DNA of 62,276 bases from an uncultured Muribaculaceae bacterium (lineage in GTDB: Bacteria; Bacteroidota; Bacteroidia; Bacteroidales; Muribaculaceae): NCBI GenBank assembly GCA_910583795.1, contig CAJTZQ010000004.1, forward strand, positions 24,341 through 86,616. Reading direction: 5' to 3'. Numbering within the stretch: position 1 is the stretch's first letter; each line of letters opens with the position of its first letter. The position numbers were made by a program, and so were the translations under genes. Positions 9,199 to 18,097 of this stretch are shown here, one piece after another. Below the pieces are notes generated by a model that ran no database searches, was not told the origin of the DNA, and was given only the letters and a program-made list of their open reading frames with translations.

Positions 9199-10575
9199 TC
9201 AGTTGCTTTCTTTAACCCAACCTTTATAGCGGAAATCACAATTATTCCATCCGTCCTCTATTCTCACATAGGTTTCCTTTATCTTCTTTTCCACCCATTC
9301 ATTGAGAACTTCCTGCTTTTTATGATCCTCATACATCCTCTTGATAAGATTGAAATCGTCGGAAAGATTGGCACGATGCCCGGGAATCCGGTTTGTAAGC
9401 CTTACGATAGCTGCCACTTCCTTGTTTTTATTTGGCATTATCATTACGAATGCTTCACTGATGTCTCCGGGAGACATATTTTCAATCTTGTTTGCCACTT
9501 CCTGTGGAAGTTCCTGCATTTCGAAACGACTGCTCCTGTCATTTCCATTGATCATTATACCTTGATTGTTGCGGGTGTCCTTATCCTGGGATAAGAGAGC
9601 GGCAGCTTCGCCAAATGAGAATGAATTCGCTACAATTTCTTTGCGTATGGAATCAAGACGATTTACGGCATCTGAGAGATCTTTAGAGCTTGCCCTTGGT
9701 GTGAGGAGGATATGACGGACATTAACCTGCTCACCTCTCTTTTCTATCAATTGCATGATATGGTAGCCATATTCGGTTTCAACAATTCTCGACACTTTTT
9801 TAGGATCACTCAGATTGAAAGCCACATTGGCAAATTCCGGGACAAGCTCACTTCTTGACTTAAACCCAAGTTCTCCACCCTGCATCGAACTGCCATCATC
9901 CTGACTGAACATGATCGCAAGAGTAGAGAAATCGGATTCCCCTCGGTTCACTCTGTCGGCATATTCCCTCAGCCTCGCCTTTATGTCGTCAATTTCCTGA
10001 CGCGGTATCATAGGATTGATTGTGATAATCTGTGCCTCCACCTTCATAGGTATATAGGGGACACTATCTTGTGGCAATGCATCAAAATATTTTCTCACCT
10101 CGCTCGGAGTTATCGTAACCCCTTCGGTCAGTTTCCTCTGCACCTCATCGACAATTCCCCTGTTGCGCATCACTTCCATAAATTGATCTCGCAATGCAGG
10201 GATAGATTTGTGGAAATACTCTTCAAGCTTTTCCTTAGAACCAATCTGATTTATCATATAATTGATCTGCTGGTCGACACGCGCACGCACCATGGATTCC
10301 TGCACTTCTATAGTGTCTATTTTTGCTTGATGCAAATAGAGTTTTTCCAATGCGATCCGTTCTGGAATCACACAATAGGGATCTCCTCCAATTATATCGC
10401 CCTGCTGACGCATATCCTGATACGCATTCTCGACATCCGACCGGAATATGGCTTCGTCTCCCACAACCCAGACAACTTCATCGATCACATTTTTTTGCGG
10501 AGAATCAGCATAACCATATAGTGCCGTGAGACATGCCAAAGCCACAGACGGCATTAAAATTCTAAATTTCTTCAT
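9199..10575 (-). CDS. surA: SurA-like periplasmic peptidyl-prolyl isomerase
   Basis: A 458-residue exported chaperone with a signal peptide ending near SPQKN. A SurA-type N-terminal helical domain is followed by two parvulin (PpiC) domains. The first runs from about residue 175 and contains FSQDDGSSMQGGELGFKSR and EYGYHIMQLIEKR. The second starts at VNVRHILLTPR near residue 285. SurA escorts unfolded outer-membrane proteins through the periplasm. The upstream lipoprotein gene overlaps its start by 14 bases, and ostA follows after 62 bases, so chaperone and envelope-assembly factors are co-expressed. Confidence 0.92.
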   Translation of the reverse strand: MKKFRILMPSVALACLTALYGYADSPQKNVIDEVVWVVGDEAIFRSDVENAYQDMRQQGDIIGGDPYCVIPERIALEKLYLHQAKIDTIEVQESMVRARVDQQINYMINQIGSKEKLEEYFHKSIPALRDQFMEVMRNRGIVDEVQRKLTEGVTITPSEVRKYFDALPQDSVPYIPMKVEAQIITINPMIPRQEIDDIKARLREYADRVNRGESDFSTLAIMFSQDDGSSMQGGELGFKSRSELVPEFANVAFNLSDPKKVSRIVETEYGYHIMQLIEKRGEQVNVRHILLTPRASSKDLSDAVNRLDSIRKEIVANSFSFGEAAALLSQDKDTRNNQGIMINGNDRSSRFEMQELPQEVANKIENMSPGDISEAFVMIMPNKNKEVAAIVRLTNRIPGHRANLSDDFNLIKRMYEDHKKQEVLNEWVEKKIKETYVRIEDGWNNCDFRYKGWVKESN

Positions 10576-11560
10576 TTATCTTTGTGTCTTTATTTGTCGT
10601 TTTAATTGATTTATTAATGAATGACCTTTTAAGCGGATCATAGTTTACTATAACAAACCGATCTTCCTTTATAGCCTTTTCGACAAGAGATCTTACTAAA
10701 GCGTCTTCATAGCTTCCTATCTTTGAACGCTCAAGCATAGAAGAAATCTCATTGGCTGCAAACTCATAAGGCTGCTCGCTACCTGTGGGAAGATAATCAC
10801 TGATGTGGAAAATATAGGTAGACCCGTTATAGGTGGTCTCAAAATTATCAGTAGACTGGAGGAAAGCGTCCGGGTCATAAAACCTATATGGAATCTGATC
10901 GGCAAGAGTCTGCCAGTCAATCCAAGTGCTTCCAAAATAATCATATTGCAAAGCAGTCTCCATCCAGTTTTTTTCAAGCTGGTCGATATCATCGTCTGTT
11001 GCCCTGAAAATCAAATTTTTTATTTCTTCGATTCCGGGAGATGAGGATGCCACCTTCATATATATGCCCTTCACAAGGGGAGATTCCGTCAGAAGCTCTT
11101 TTTTATGTGCATCATAATATGCCCTGACAGAATCTGAGTTTACTTTCTGCCTTTGGCTTTCCTCCATCATTCTGAGATATTCAGCCACTATAAGCCGATT
11201 TCTATAAGCCTCAACTTTGCTGTCGATATCTTCAAGATCAGGCAGTTTGCTTTCTGCGAGTTTTGCCAAGACTGCAGTCTCAATCCAATTATCAACAATT
11301 TTGTCAAATAGAGAGGCACTGTCCGCCGGCTCAATACCCACAGGAATTTTTGATTCGACGTCTGAAAGGCTCAAGGAGTTCCCATCAATTGAGAACAATA
11401 CATCTTCTTGCTGATTCTCTTTTTTTTCCTCATGGCACGATAAAAATATGGTTGTCAACAATAGAAGTCCGCATACACTCATAGGCGCGGACAAGCGCGA
11501 CCTGTGGAAGATTTTCCTCATGCCGCGCTCAGTATTATTGAGTGACCATATCTTTTTCAT
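10562..11560 (-). CDS. SurA-related lipoprotein without PPIase domain
   Basis: The 332-residue product has a lipoprotein signal: a hydrophobic segment and Cys in IFLSC near residue 42, followed by charged residues. The fold of residues 55-200 resembles the SurA N-terminal helical domain (for example SIDGNSLSLSDVESKIP and FDKIVDNWIETAVLAKLAE). I see no parvulin catalytic signature. It probably works with the neighbouring SurA in outer-membrane protein folding, but this is inferred from operon position. An internal Met at 11521 (residue 14) is an alternative start closer to the signal core. Confidence 0.75.
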   Translation of the reverse strand: MKKIWSLNNTERGMRKIFHRSRLSAPMSVCGLLLLTTIFLSCHEEKKENQQEDVLFSIDGNSLSLSDVESKIPVGIEPADSASLFDKIVDNWIETAVLAKLAESKLPDLEDIDSKVEAYRNRLIVAEYLRMMEESQRQKVNSDSVRAYYDAHKKELLTESPLVKGIYMKVASSSPGIEEIKNLIFRATDDDIDQLEKNWMETALQYDYFGSTWIDWQTLADQIPYRFYDPDAFLQSTDNFETTYNGSTYIFHISDYLPTGSEQPYEFAANEISSMLERSKIGSYEDALVRSLVEKAIKEDRFVIVNYDPLKRSFINKSIKTTNKDTKINEEI

Positions 11561-11691
11561 TAATATTATTTCACTTTTTTAAGCAATTTTTATTCAACTT
11601 TCGCAAGCAAAAATTGATTATCATGCCCAAATGCCTCTTAGGAAACAATATAGGCAACGTGTAAATAACACTTCTGTCTATATTCTAACGG

Positions 11692-11718
11692 ACAGGCTAT
11701 AATAAAATTATAGCCTGT
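11692..11718. terminator. Hairpin just after recQ
   Basis: ACAGGCTATAAT pairs perfectly with ATTATAGCCTGT across a three-base loop, four bases downstream of the recQ stop codon. There is no strong T-run, so its efficiency as a terminator is uncertain. Confidence 0.55.
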
Positions 11719-11722
11719 TTGA

Positions 11723-13903
11723 TCAGTTGCCCATCTCGGAAAGGAATTTCACCCTGACGAGACGAATCTCCTCTTCGGAGAATTCATCCCCGAGTTCCTG
11801 AATGGCAGCCTCGAGGTCGTCTTCCTGGCTCTCCTTGAAGAAATCAATTATATCGAGTTCGTGATCCTCATCCATTATCTCATTTAAGAAATAATCGATA
11901 TTGATCTTTGTGCCGGCTTCTACAATAGCCTCGAGTTCATCTATTAGCTCACCAAACTCCAGACCTTTGCTTTCTGCAAGCTCTTCAAGATCTATCTTAC
12001 GGTCGATGCTATGAATAATCGATATCTTTAGTTTGCTCTTGTTGGCAACAGATCTTACTCGAATATCCTCAGGACGCTCAATCTCATTCTCATCGACATG
12101 AAGTTTTATAAGTTTTACAAACTCCTCTCCATATCTTTTTGCCTTACCGGCACCTACTCCGGCAATATTGGCAAGCTCGTCAAGGGTGATCGGATAAGTA
12201 GTTGCCATAGCTTCAAGAGATGGCTCCTGGAAAATGACATAAGGAGGAAGATCAAGCTTCTTAGCCATTTTCTTTCTAAGATCTTTAAGCATGGAATAAA
12301 GCACCGGATCAGCGGCACATGAAGCCCCACCCTTTATCTGCGGCTCAATATCCATGTCAGAGTAATCTGTATCTTCGACAATTTTAAAAGATACCGGTTT
12401 TTTAAGGTATTTTTTACCTTTAGCGGTCACTTTGATTATGTCAAGATTGTCTATATCTTTCTCAAGATAACCGGCAATAGCCGCCTGACGAATCACTGTA
12501 GCCAAAAACTTCTCATCAGAATTCGAAAGCGATCCGAATTCCTCGATATCATCATGATTATACGATCTCACCTCATCCGTGGGACGTCCTATAAGGACAT
12601 TGATGACATAATCCACATTAAATTTCTCTTTCAGAGCAATCACCGTCTCAATGACGGCACAAAGTTCTTCTTTAGCTTCCACTTGTGTCTTAGGATTTAA
12701 ACAATTGTCGCAATTGCCGCAGTTGTCTGCTTCATATTGCTCACCGAAATAATGTAATAAAATCTTTCTACGACACACTGATGACTCGGCATAACTTTCG
12801 GTCTCGGCAAGCAGATGCTTCCCAATCACTTGTTCTGCCGCCGTTTTGCTTTGCATCAGCTTGTCAAGTTTCTGTAGGTCTTTTTTTGTATAAAAAGTAA
12901 TGCATGTCCCTTCGCCGCCGTCTCTCCCGGCACGGCCTGTCTCCTGATAATATCCTTCCAGGCTCTTGGGGATGTCATAATGAATCACATACCGCACATC
13001 AGGCTTATCTATGCCCATCCCAAATGCAATAGTGGCAACAATAACATCCACCTTTTCATGCAAAAACGCATCCTGATTCTCCGAGCGGGTTGCAGAATCC
13101 ATTCCGGCATGATATGGAAGAGCGGCGATTTCGTTCAGTTTCAAAGTTTCAGCAAGTTCTTCAACCCTTTTTCTACTAAGACAATATATTATGCCGGATT
13201 TTCCGGTGTTTGCTTTTATAAAACGTATGATATCACGGTCTACATTTTTTGTCTTAGGGCGCACTTCATAATAAAGATTCTCGCGGTTGAAGCTCGATTT
13301 GTAAACCCTGGCATCCAGCATACCAAGATTTTTTTGAATATCATGCTGCACTTTGGGTGTGGCTGTAGCTGTCAATGCTATCAATGGATGATTTCCGACT
13401 TCATTTATAATTGACCTGATTCTACGGTATTCAGGACGGAAATCGTGACCCCATTCAGATATGCAATGAGCTTCATCTACTGCATAGAACGAAATCTTTA
13501 TGGAACGCATAAATGCCATATTCTCCTCTTTCGTAAACGATTCGGGCGCCACATAAAGCAATTTGGTCTTTCCGGAAAGAACGTCTGCTTTCACTTGGTC
13601 GATCATTGCTTTATTTAGTGAAGAATTCAAAAAATGTGCAATTCCGTCATCTTCACCATAGTTGCGCATGGCATCAACCTGGTTTTTCATCAGGGCAATG
13701 AGGGGAGATATTACTATGGCGGTCCCTTCCGACATGAGAGCCGGAAGCTGATAGCATAAAGATTTTCCACCACCTGTGGGCATCAACACGAAAACATCCT
13801 CTCCGTCAAGGAGACTGTTGATGATTTCAAGCTGATTGCCTTTAAAGTTGTCGAAGCCGAAATTATACTTAAGGGCTTCATGGATCGCTTTGATGTCTGC
13901 CAT
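11723..13903 (-). CDS. recQ: ATP-dependent DNA helicase RecQ
   Basis: RecQ (726 residues) is a 3'-5' DNA helicase used in recombination and replication-fork repair. Visible motifs are Walker A MPTGGGKS (41-48), DEAH box (143-146), GMGIDKPDVR and QETGRAGRDG. The zinc-binding cysteines lie in CRRKILLHYFGE, CGNC and DNC. A winged-helix domain and an HRDC domain (around residues 535-610) follow. A further acidic C-terminal tail of about 100 residues resembles the extension common in Bacteroidetes RecQ. It lies downstream of clpX in the conserved tig-clpP-clpX-recQ order, but an element copy separates the two. Confidence 0.96.
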   Translation of the reverse strand: MADIKAIHEALKYNFGFDNFKGNQLEIINSLLDGEDVFVLMPTGGGKSLCYQLPALMSEGTAIVISPLIALMKNQVDAMRNYGEDDGIAHFLNSSLNKAMIDQVKADVLSGKTKLLYVAPESFTKEENMAFMRSIKISFYAVDEAHCISEWGHDFRPEYRRIRSIINEVGNHPLIALTATATPKVQHDIQKNLGMLDARVYKSSFNRENLYYEVRPKTKNVDRDIIRFIKANTGKSGIIYCLSRKRVEELAETLKLNEIAALPYHAGMDSATRSENQDAFLHEKVDVIVATIAFGMGIDKPDVRYVIHYDIPKSLEGYYQETGRAGRDGGEGTCITFYTKKDLQKLDKLMQSKTAAEQVIGKHLLAETESYAESSVCRRKILLHYFGEQYEADNCGNCDNCLNPKTQVEAKEELCAVIETVIALKEKFNVDYVINVLIGRPTDEVRSYNHDDIEEFGSLSNSDEKFLATVIRQAAIAGYLEKDIDNLDIIKVTAKGKKYLKKPVSFKIVEDTDYSDMDIEPQIKGGASCAADPVLYSMLKDLRKKMAKKLDLPPYVIFQEPSLEAMATTYPITLDELANIAGVGAGKAKRYGEEFVKLIKLHVDENEIERPEDIRVRSVANKSKLKISIIHSIDRKIDLEELAESKGLEFGELIDELEAIVEAGTKINIDYFLNEIMDEDHELDIIDFFKESQEDDLEAAIQELGDEFSEEEIRLVRVKFLSEMGN

Positions 13904-14011
13904 AGTTAATGAGGTTCGAAGAATTTCTTGATATACAAAGTTAAAAAATATTCTTGAATTTCTTCATATATCAATCAAAAAAATTCATATTCAAACAATC
14001 ATACGGCATAA

Positions 14012-14042
14012 GTCAGGGACATGGAATGTCCATGCCCCTGAC
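14012..14042. terminator. GC-rich hairpin in clpX-recQ gap
   Basis: GTCAGGG plus CATGGA pair with TCCATG plus CCCTGAC, with one mismatch and a three-base loop. It could end the clpX transcript, although no T-run follows on the minus strand. Confidence 0.5.
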
Positions 14043-14106
14043 TCATTAATAATTTCATTCAAGACTTTCGGCATATTTTTTTAATAAAGAACTGCCGCTT
14101 TAATAA

Positions 14107-14264
14107 ATTGTTTAAATTTATTTGTCGAAGAAATTGAGAAGATTTGTCGAGCAGATTTTTGATATTTATGATGGAGTTATGGGGTTCCATAATGACTGAA
14201 TAAATATCATAAAGATGCCGACAAAGACCTCAATGACAAGACAAAATAAATTTTAAACAGTTTC
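14107..14264 (+). repeat. 161-bp hairpin element, copy B (clpX 3' side)
   Basis: It is nearly identical along its length to the copies at 24141-24301 and 56979-57139, but the first few bases (GAAAC) of the left end are lost. The right end is TTTAAACAGTTTC followed by TAA. The central palindrome with TTATGG and CCATAA is intact. It is in the same orientation as copy C and inverted relative to copies D and E. Confidence 0.9.
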
Positions 14265-14280
14265 TAAGTCTTTTACGGTC

Positions 14281-15540
14281 TTATGTCGGATTGTCTTCTA
14301 TTTTTGTTTTTTCAAAATGTGCCTTCTCAAGCTGTCGCTGAACATAAGTGGCATCAACGATGAATTTTTTCACCGGCTCTGACGGGACGTCAAACATGGC
14401 ATCAACCATGATAGTCTCAACTATAGATCTAAGTCCGCGAGCACCAAGCTTATATTCAATCGCCTTGTCGACAATCAAATCAAGGGCATCATCTGAGAAT
14501 TCAAGTTCAACGCCGTCAAGTAGAAACAATTTTTTGTACTGACGCACAATCGCATTCTTGGGTTCTGTAAGAATACGTCGTAAAGCCTGCCGGTCGAGAG
14601 GATCAAGACTTGTAAGGATAGGAAGACGCCCGATAATCTCCGGTATCAATCCAAACGACTTGAGATCCTGGGGCATAACATATCTCATCAGATTGTCACG
14701 CTGACGTTTTCTGCTTGCCTCGTCATGCCCGTATCCAACCACATGTGTGTTGAGACGGGAAGCGATCTTACGCTCGATACCATCGAATGCTCCGCCACAT
14801 ATGAACAGAATGTTTTTAGTATCGACCGCAATCATCTTTTGCTCAGGATGCTTTCTGCCTCCATTTGGAGGAACCAACACTGTCGACCCCTCGAGAAGTT
14901 TAAGCAAACCTTGTTGCACACCTTCTCCGCTGACATCTCGTGTGATAGAGGGATTGTCACTCTTGCGGGCAATCTTATCGATCTCATCGATAAAGACAAC
15001 ACCCTTTTCAGCTTTCTCGACATCATAGTCACATGCCTGTAGCAAGCGAGTGAGCAAGGATTCTATATCTTCACCCACATATCCCGCTTCAGTCAAGACA
15101 GTCGCATCGACAATGGCAAAGGGCACATCGAGAAGTTTTGCTATGGTCTTCGCAAGCAGGGTCTTTCCGGTTCCTGTGGGTCCGACGAGGATAATATTAG
15201 ATTTTTCTATATCTACGTCGTCAGTCCCTTTCTCCTGTGCAATTCGCTTATAATGATTATACACGGCGACCGAAAGATATTTTTTGGCTTCATCCTGACC
15301 GATTATATATTCGTCAAGATATTCCTTAATCTCTTTGGGTTTAGGCACCGACAAAGTATCCTCTTTTGTAGAATCACTCTTTTTTATAGATTTTTTCAAC
15401 TGAGCATCTCTTGCATCATCTATAAATTTAATGCAATCGGTGCAAAGGTTTAATCCGTCGAGCACTTTAACAACCGGATTGGAACTGCTGTCGGGCGTCC
15501 CGCACATTGAGCATACCAAGCCGCTTCTTTTATTTGCCAT
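14281..15540 (-). CDS. clpX: ATP-dependent Clp protease ATP-binding subunit ClpX
   Basis: ClpX (419 residues) unfolds substrates and feeds them to ClpP. The N-terminal zinc domain has C10, C13, C33 and C36. Walker A is GPTGTGKT at 120-127, Walker B is FIDEIDKI, and the pore loop is GYVGED. Sensor and ClpP-docking regions are in the expected order. The start is the Met directly before the zinc domain. It lies 71 bases downstream of clpP and is probably co-transcribed with it. Confidence 0.98.
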   Translation of the reverse strand: MANKRSGLVCSMCGTPDSSSNPVVKVLDGLNLCTDCIKFIDDARDAQLKKSIKKSDSTKEDTLSVPKPKEIKEYLDEYIIGQDEAKKYLSVAVYNHYKRIAQEKGTDDVDIEKSNIILVGPTGTGKTLLAKTIAKLLDVPFAIVDATVLTEAGYVGEDIESLLTRLLQACDYDVEKAEKGVVFIDEIDKIARKSDNPSITRDVSGEGVQQGLLKLLEGSTVLVPPNGGRKHPEQKMIAVDTKNILFICGGAFDGIERKIASRLNTHVVGYGHDEASRKRQRDNLMRYVMPQDLKSFGLIPEIIGRLPILTSLDPLDRQALRRILTEPKNAIVRQYKKLFLLDGVELEFSDDALDLIVDKAIEYKLGARGLRSIVETIMVDAMFDVPSEPVKKFIVDATYVQRQLEKAHFEKTKIEDNPT

Positions 15541-15559
15541 TTCTACGATTATTTATTCA

Positions 15560-15589
15560 ACTTTCGCAAACTAAAAACAAACTTGCGAA
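15560..15589. repeat. Inverted repeat between clpP and clpX
   Basis: TTTCGCAA is followed after 13 bases by its perfect complement TTGCGAAA. The left arm belongs to the short motif AACTTTCGCAA that recurs near 11598 and 53505. It may be a weak processing hairpin in the clpP-clpX mRNA or just a shared intergenic motif. Confidence 0.4.
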
Positions 15590-15611
15590 ACTTAGGGACG
15601 GTTACCCGAAT

Positions 15612-16352
15612 TTATTTATCTTCTTTTTTAGGATTTACAAGAACCTTATCGATCATACCATATTCTTTAGCCTCATTGGCAATCATCCAGTAATCTCGGT
15701 CAGAATCCGCCTCAACTTTTTCAAATGGTTGTCCTGAATGATCAGAAATAATACGATACAATTCTTCCTTCAGTTTCAAGATTTCCCTTGCGGTAATCTC
15801 TATATCTGAAGCCTGTCCCTGAATGCCTCCCATAGGCTGGTGAATCATGACCCTTGAATGAGGCAAAGCAAAGCGTTTTCCCTTTTCTCCTGCAACAAGA
15901 AGCACCGCAGCCATCGACGCAGCCATACCTGTACAGATAGTAGACACGTCGCTTGAGATGTATTGCATCGTGTCGTATATCCCAAGCCCGGCATATACAG
16001 ACCCACCGGGAGAATTGATATATATAGATATATCTTTGTCAGGATCAATTGAATCAAGATACAGAAGCTGCGCCTGAATAATATTGGCAGACGTGTCGCT
16101 GACCTGGGTACCAAGGAAAATGATACGATCCATCATAAGACGAGAAAAGACGTCCATTTGAGTCACGTTAAGCTGACGCTCTTCAAGGATATAAGGATTC
16201 ATGTAGTCGGCGGAAGGAGTGGTAGAAGTGAAAACCGCTCCTTGCTTGTCGATATGACGAGTGTATCCGTCAAGGGTATTTGAATTGATGCCAAGATGAT
16301 TGACAGCAAAATTTCTAAAGTCGTTTTGCATATTTTTATTAATTAAAGACAT
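15612..16352 (-). CDS. clpP: ATP-dependent Clp protease proteolytic subunit ClpP
   Basis: ClpP (246 residues) is the serine peptidase barrel that works with ClpX. The catalytic Ser is S146 in GMAASMAAV, the His is H171 in RVMIHQP, and the Asp lies in ADSDRDYWM. The N-terminal extension of about 45 residues, relative to E. coli ClpP, is usual for Bacteroidetes and probably includes a propeptide. MQNDFRNF, seven residues in, is an alternative start. It sits between tig and clpX in the conserved order. Confidence 0.97.
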   Translation of the reverse strand: MSLINKNMQNDFRNFAVNHLGINSNTLDGYTRHIDKQGAVFTSTTPSADYMNPYILEERQLNVTQMDVFSRLMMDRIIFLGTQVSDTSANIIQAQLLYLDSIDPDKDISIYINSPGGSVYAGLGIYDTMQYISSDVSTICTGMAASMAAVLLVAGEKGKRFALPHSRVMIHQPMGGIQGQASDIEITAREILKLKEELYRIISDHSGQPFEKVEADSDRDYWMIANEAKEYGMIDKVLVNPKKEDK

Positions 16353-16458
16353 TAAAATCAGTGTCGCGATAACTAATAAACAAATATATTGAGCATTATC
16401 TTATCACTTTAACCGATATAGTGTGTCTACATGCAAATATTATGCCAAATTACATATA

Positions 16459-16495
16459 CACCCGGCGAAGCGCCTCGTCAGCACTGCGCCGGGTG
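16459..16495. terminator. Hairpin between tig and clpP
   Basis: CACCCGGCG pairs with CGCCGGGTG across 19 bases that themselves contain a small stem (GAAGCGC). It sits 26 bases after the tig stop codon. It has no long T-run, so it may limit rather than block read-through into clpP. Confidence 0.6.
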
Positions 16496-16520
16496 AATTA
16501 ATTCCTGATCAAAATATGAT

Positions 16521-17879
16521 TTATGCTTCTTCCGGAACAAAGAGTTTCTGGAATTCCTCAACAGTCACATCCTTGTTATCAAGAGTAACATTTTCCTTGA
16601 TAACCTCAAATGTTTTGCGGTTGAGAGCATTTTGGTAAAGCATCTCACGATTCTTCGGATCCTTTGTCACTTCCTGAGCATATTTATCCACTATCTGGTC
16701 AGAAAGAGCATTTGGTCCGTATTGCATGAGCTGACGGGCAACGACACCGCGAGCCTCATTGAGAATATCGTCTTCCTCAACCTTAACGTCGTGGCTTGAT
16801 GCGATGTTGTCACGAATAAGATCCCATTCAAGTTGACCGCGCATTTTGTCAAATTCTTCATTGACATTTTCTGCAGTTATACCCTCTCCCTGACGGATAA
16901 GGAATTCCTTGAGGATTTCAACGGGAAGTTCAAGTTCTCCAACTGCCTTGACAACGGCATCTTTGGCATCGATTGTGAAACGATAGTTTGAATCGTTTGT
17001 AAGATTAAGCGCAAGAAGTTCCTTGACCGCAGCCTTGAATTCCTCTTCATTGTGTGCCTTGTCTTTGCCGACAGCGTTATCGAAGAATTCCTGATCGAGT
17101 TCAGCTGGACGAAGCACGATAATCTCTTTAATATCGAAACGGAAATCTCCCTTATGGTCTTCAACCTGATCACGATCGATATTAAGCATCGAAGAAAGCT
17201 CGACAGGATTTGCATCACATGTAGCGGCAGGATTAAAGACTACACTGTCGCCGGGATGTTTTGCCTCGAAAAGCTTCTTCTGATCCTCATTTTTGAAATG
17301 CATGGGAGCGATGATACCGTTTTCCACTACAATTCCGCCTTCCTTGACTGAACCGTCAGGATTAAGCTCAGTGATCGTGCCCTTGATGACAGCGTTTGGT
17401 TCTGTCTCCTCTCCCGGAACCTGACGACCGAAACGCTGACGGAGACCATCAACCTGTTCGTTGACCATCTCATCGCTCACCGTTATATTATAATAAGGAA
17501 CATGGAGCTCTTTATTAACCGGATTAGCGATTTCCGGAGCGAGACCTACTTTGAATTTAAAAGTAAAGTCAGAATTGTTGATATCGAACGAATTGTCACT
17601 TTCAGGCACAGGCTGTCCGAGCACCTGAAGTTTATTGTCTTTTATATAATTGAAGACGGCGTCTGCAACTTCTTTGTTGACGACATCATATTTAACAGCC
17701 GTGCCATATTTCTTAGCTATAAGACCTGCAGGTACATGCCCCGGACGGAAACCGGGTTCAGCATGCTTTTTCCCAATCTCTTTGAGCTGCTTGCTGATCT
17801 TGTCAGTGTAGTCATTGGCTTCGATGGTGACGGTGATCTCACCGTTTACATTTCCGAGCTTTTCGAAATTTACGTTCAT
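16521..17879 (-). CDS. tig: Trigger factor, ribosome-associated chaperone
   Basis: A 452-residue protein with the ribosome-docking signature GFRPGHVP at residues 43-50. An FKBP-like segment (about 150-240) lacks clear catalytic residues and is followed by the long helical arm domain. Trigger factor binds nascent chains at the ribosome exit tunnel. It is the first gene of the tig-clpP-clpX cluster, and a well-formed promoter with a structured leader lies just upstream. Confidence 0.95.
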   Translation of the reverse strand: MNVNFEKLGNVNGEITVTIEANDYTDKISKQLKEIGKKHAEPGFRPGHVPAGLIAKKYGTAVKYDVVNKEVADAVFNYIKDNKLQVLGQPVPESDNSFDINNSDFTFKFKVGLAPEIANPVNKELHVPYYNITVSDEMVNEQVDGLRQRFGRQVPGEETEPNAVIKGTITELNPDGSVKEGGIVVENGIIAPMHFKNEDQKKLFEAKHPGDSVVFNPAATCDANPVELSSMLNIDRDQVEDHKGDFRFDIKEIIVLRPAELDQEFFDNAVGKDKAHNEEEFKAAVKELLALNLTNDSNYRFTIDAKDAVVKAVGELELPVEILKEFLIRQGEGITAENVNEEFDKMRGQLEWDLIRDNIASSHDVKVEEDDILNEARGVVARQLMQYGPNALSDQIVDKYAQEVTKDPKNREMLYQNALNRKTFEVIKENVTLDNKDVTVEEFQKLFVPEEA

Positions 17880-17919
17880 CTTTAAACTTTATCTTGATTT
17901 AGTTACTTTAGTTCTATGC

Positions 17920-17969
17920 TGCAGTCGGATCTGCCCCCGGCATTACTGACTTCGGGCAAATCGACTGCA
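17920..17969 (-). promoter_or_regulatory. Hairpin at the 5' end of the tig mRNA
   Basis: TGCAGTCG at 17920-17927 pairs perfectly with CGACTGCA at 17962-17969, and the inner arms CTGCCC and GGGCA extend the stem. The right arm overlaps the -7 box by two bases, so the RNA would begin with this roughly 45-base structure. It may stabilise the mRNA or regulate its translation. The function is not known. Confidence 0.5.
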
Positions 17970-17999
17970 AAGGTATTAAATTTTCTCCGCCTCAGCAAA
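17968..17999 (-). promoter_or_regulatory. Bacteroidetes-type promoter for tig
   Basis: On the minus strand TTTG (17999-17996) is followed after exactly 20 bases by TACCTTTG (17975-17968). This fits the Bacteroidetes primary sigma consensus TTTG-N19-21-TAnnTTTG. The predicted start of transcription is near 17961, giving an 80-base leader. Confidence 0.75.
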
Positions 18000-18097
18000 T
18001 TTTACATTAATATGTCTAAGCATAAGGCTACGAAATTTAAGTTTTTATATGATTATGTAATTAATCAAATGTCTGATTTAGTTAAATAATGTAAAAT

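Larger units (their letters stand above)
13904..14280. other. Intergenic region between recQ and clpX
   Basis: This 377-base gap has no gene. It contains a likely -7 box for recQ on the minus strand (CAAAGTTA at 13936-13943 on the + strand), a strong hairpin at 14012-14042, and one copy of the 161-bp hairpin element at 14107-14264 directly behind clpX. Confidence 0.7.

Noticed and set aside
9067..9594. A 175-codon open frame on the + strand
   Set aside because: It is antisense to the ends of the OstA-like and SurA-like genes and has no plausible protein features.
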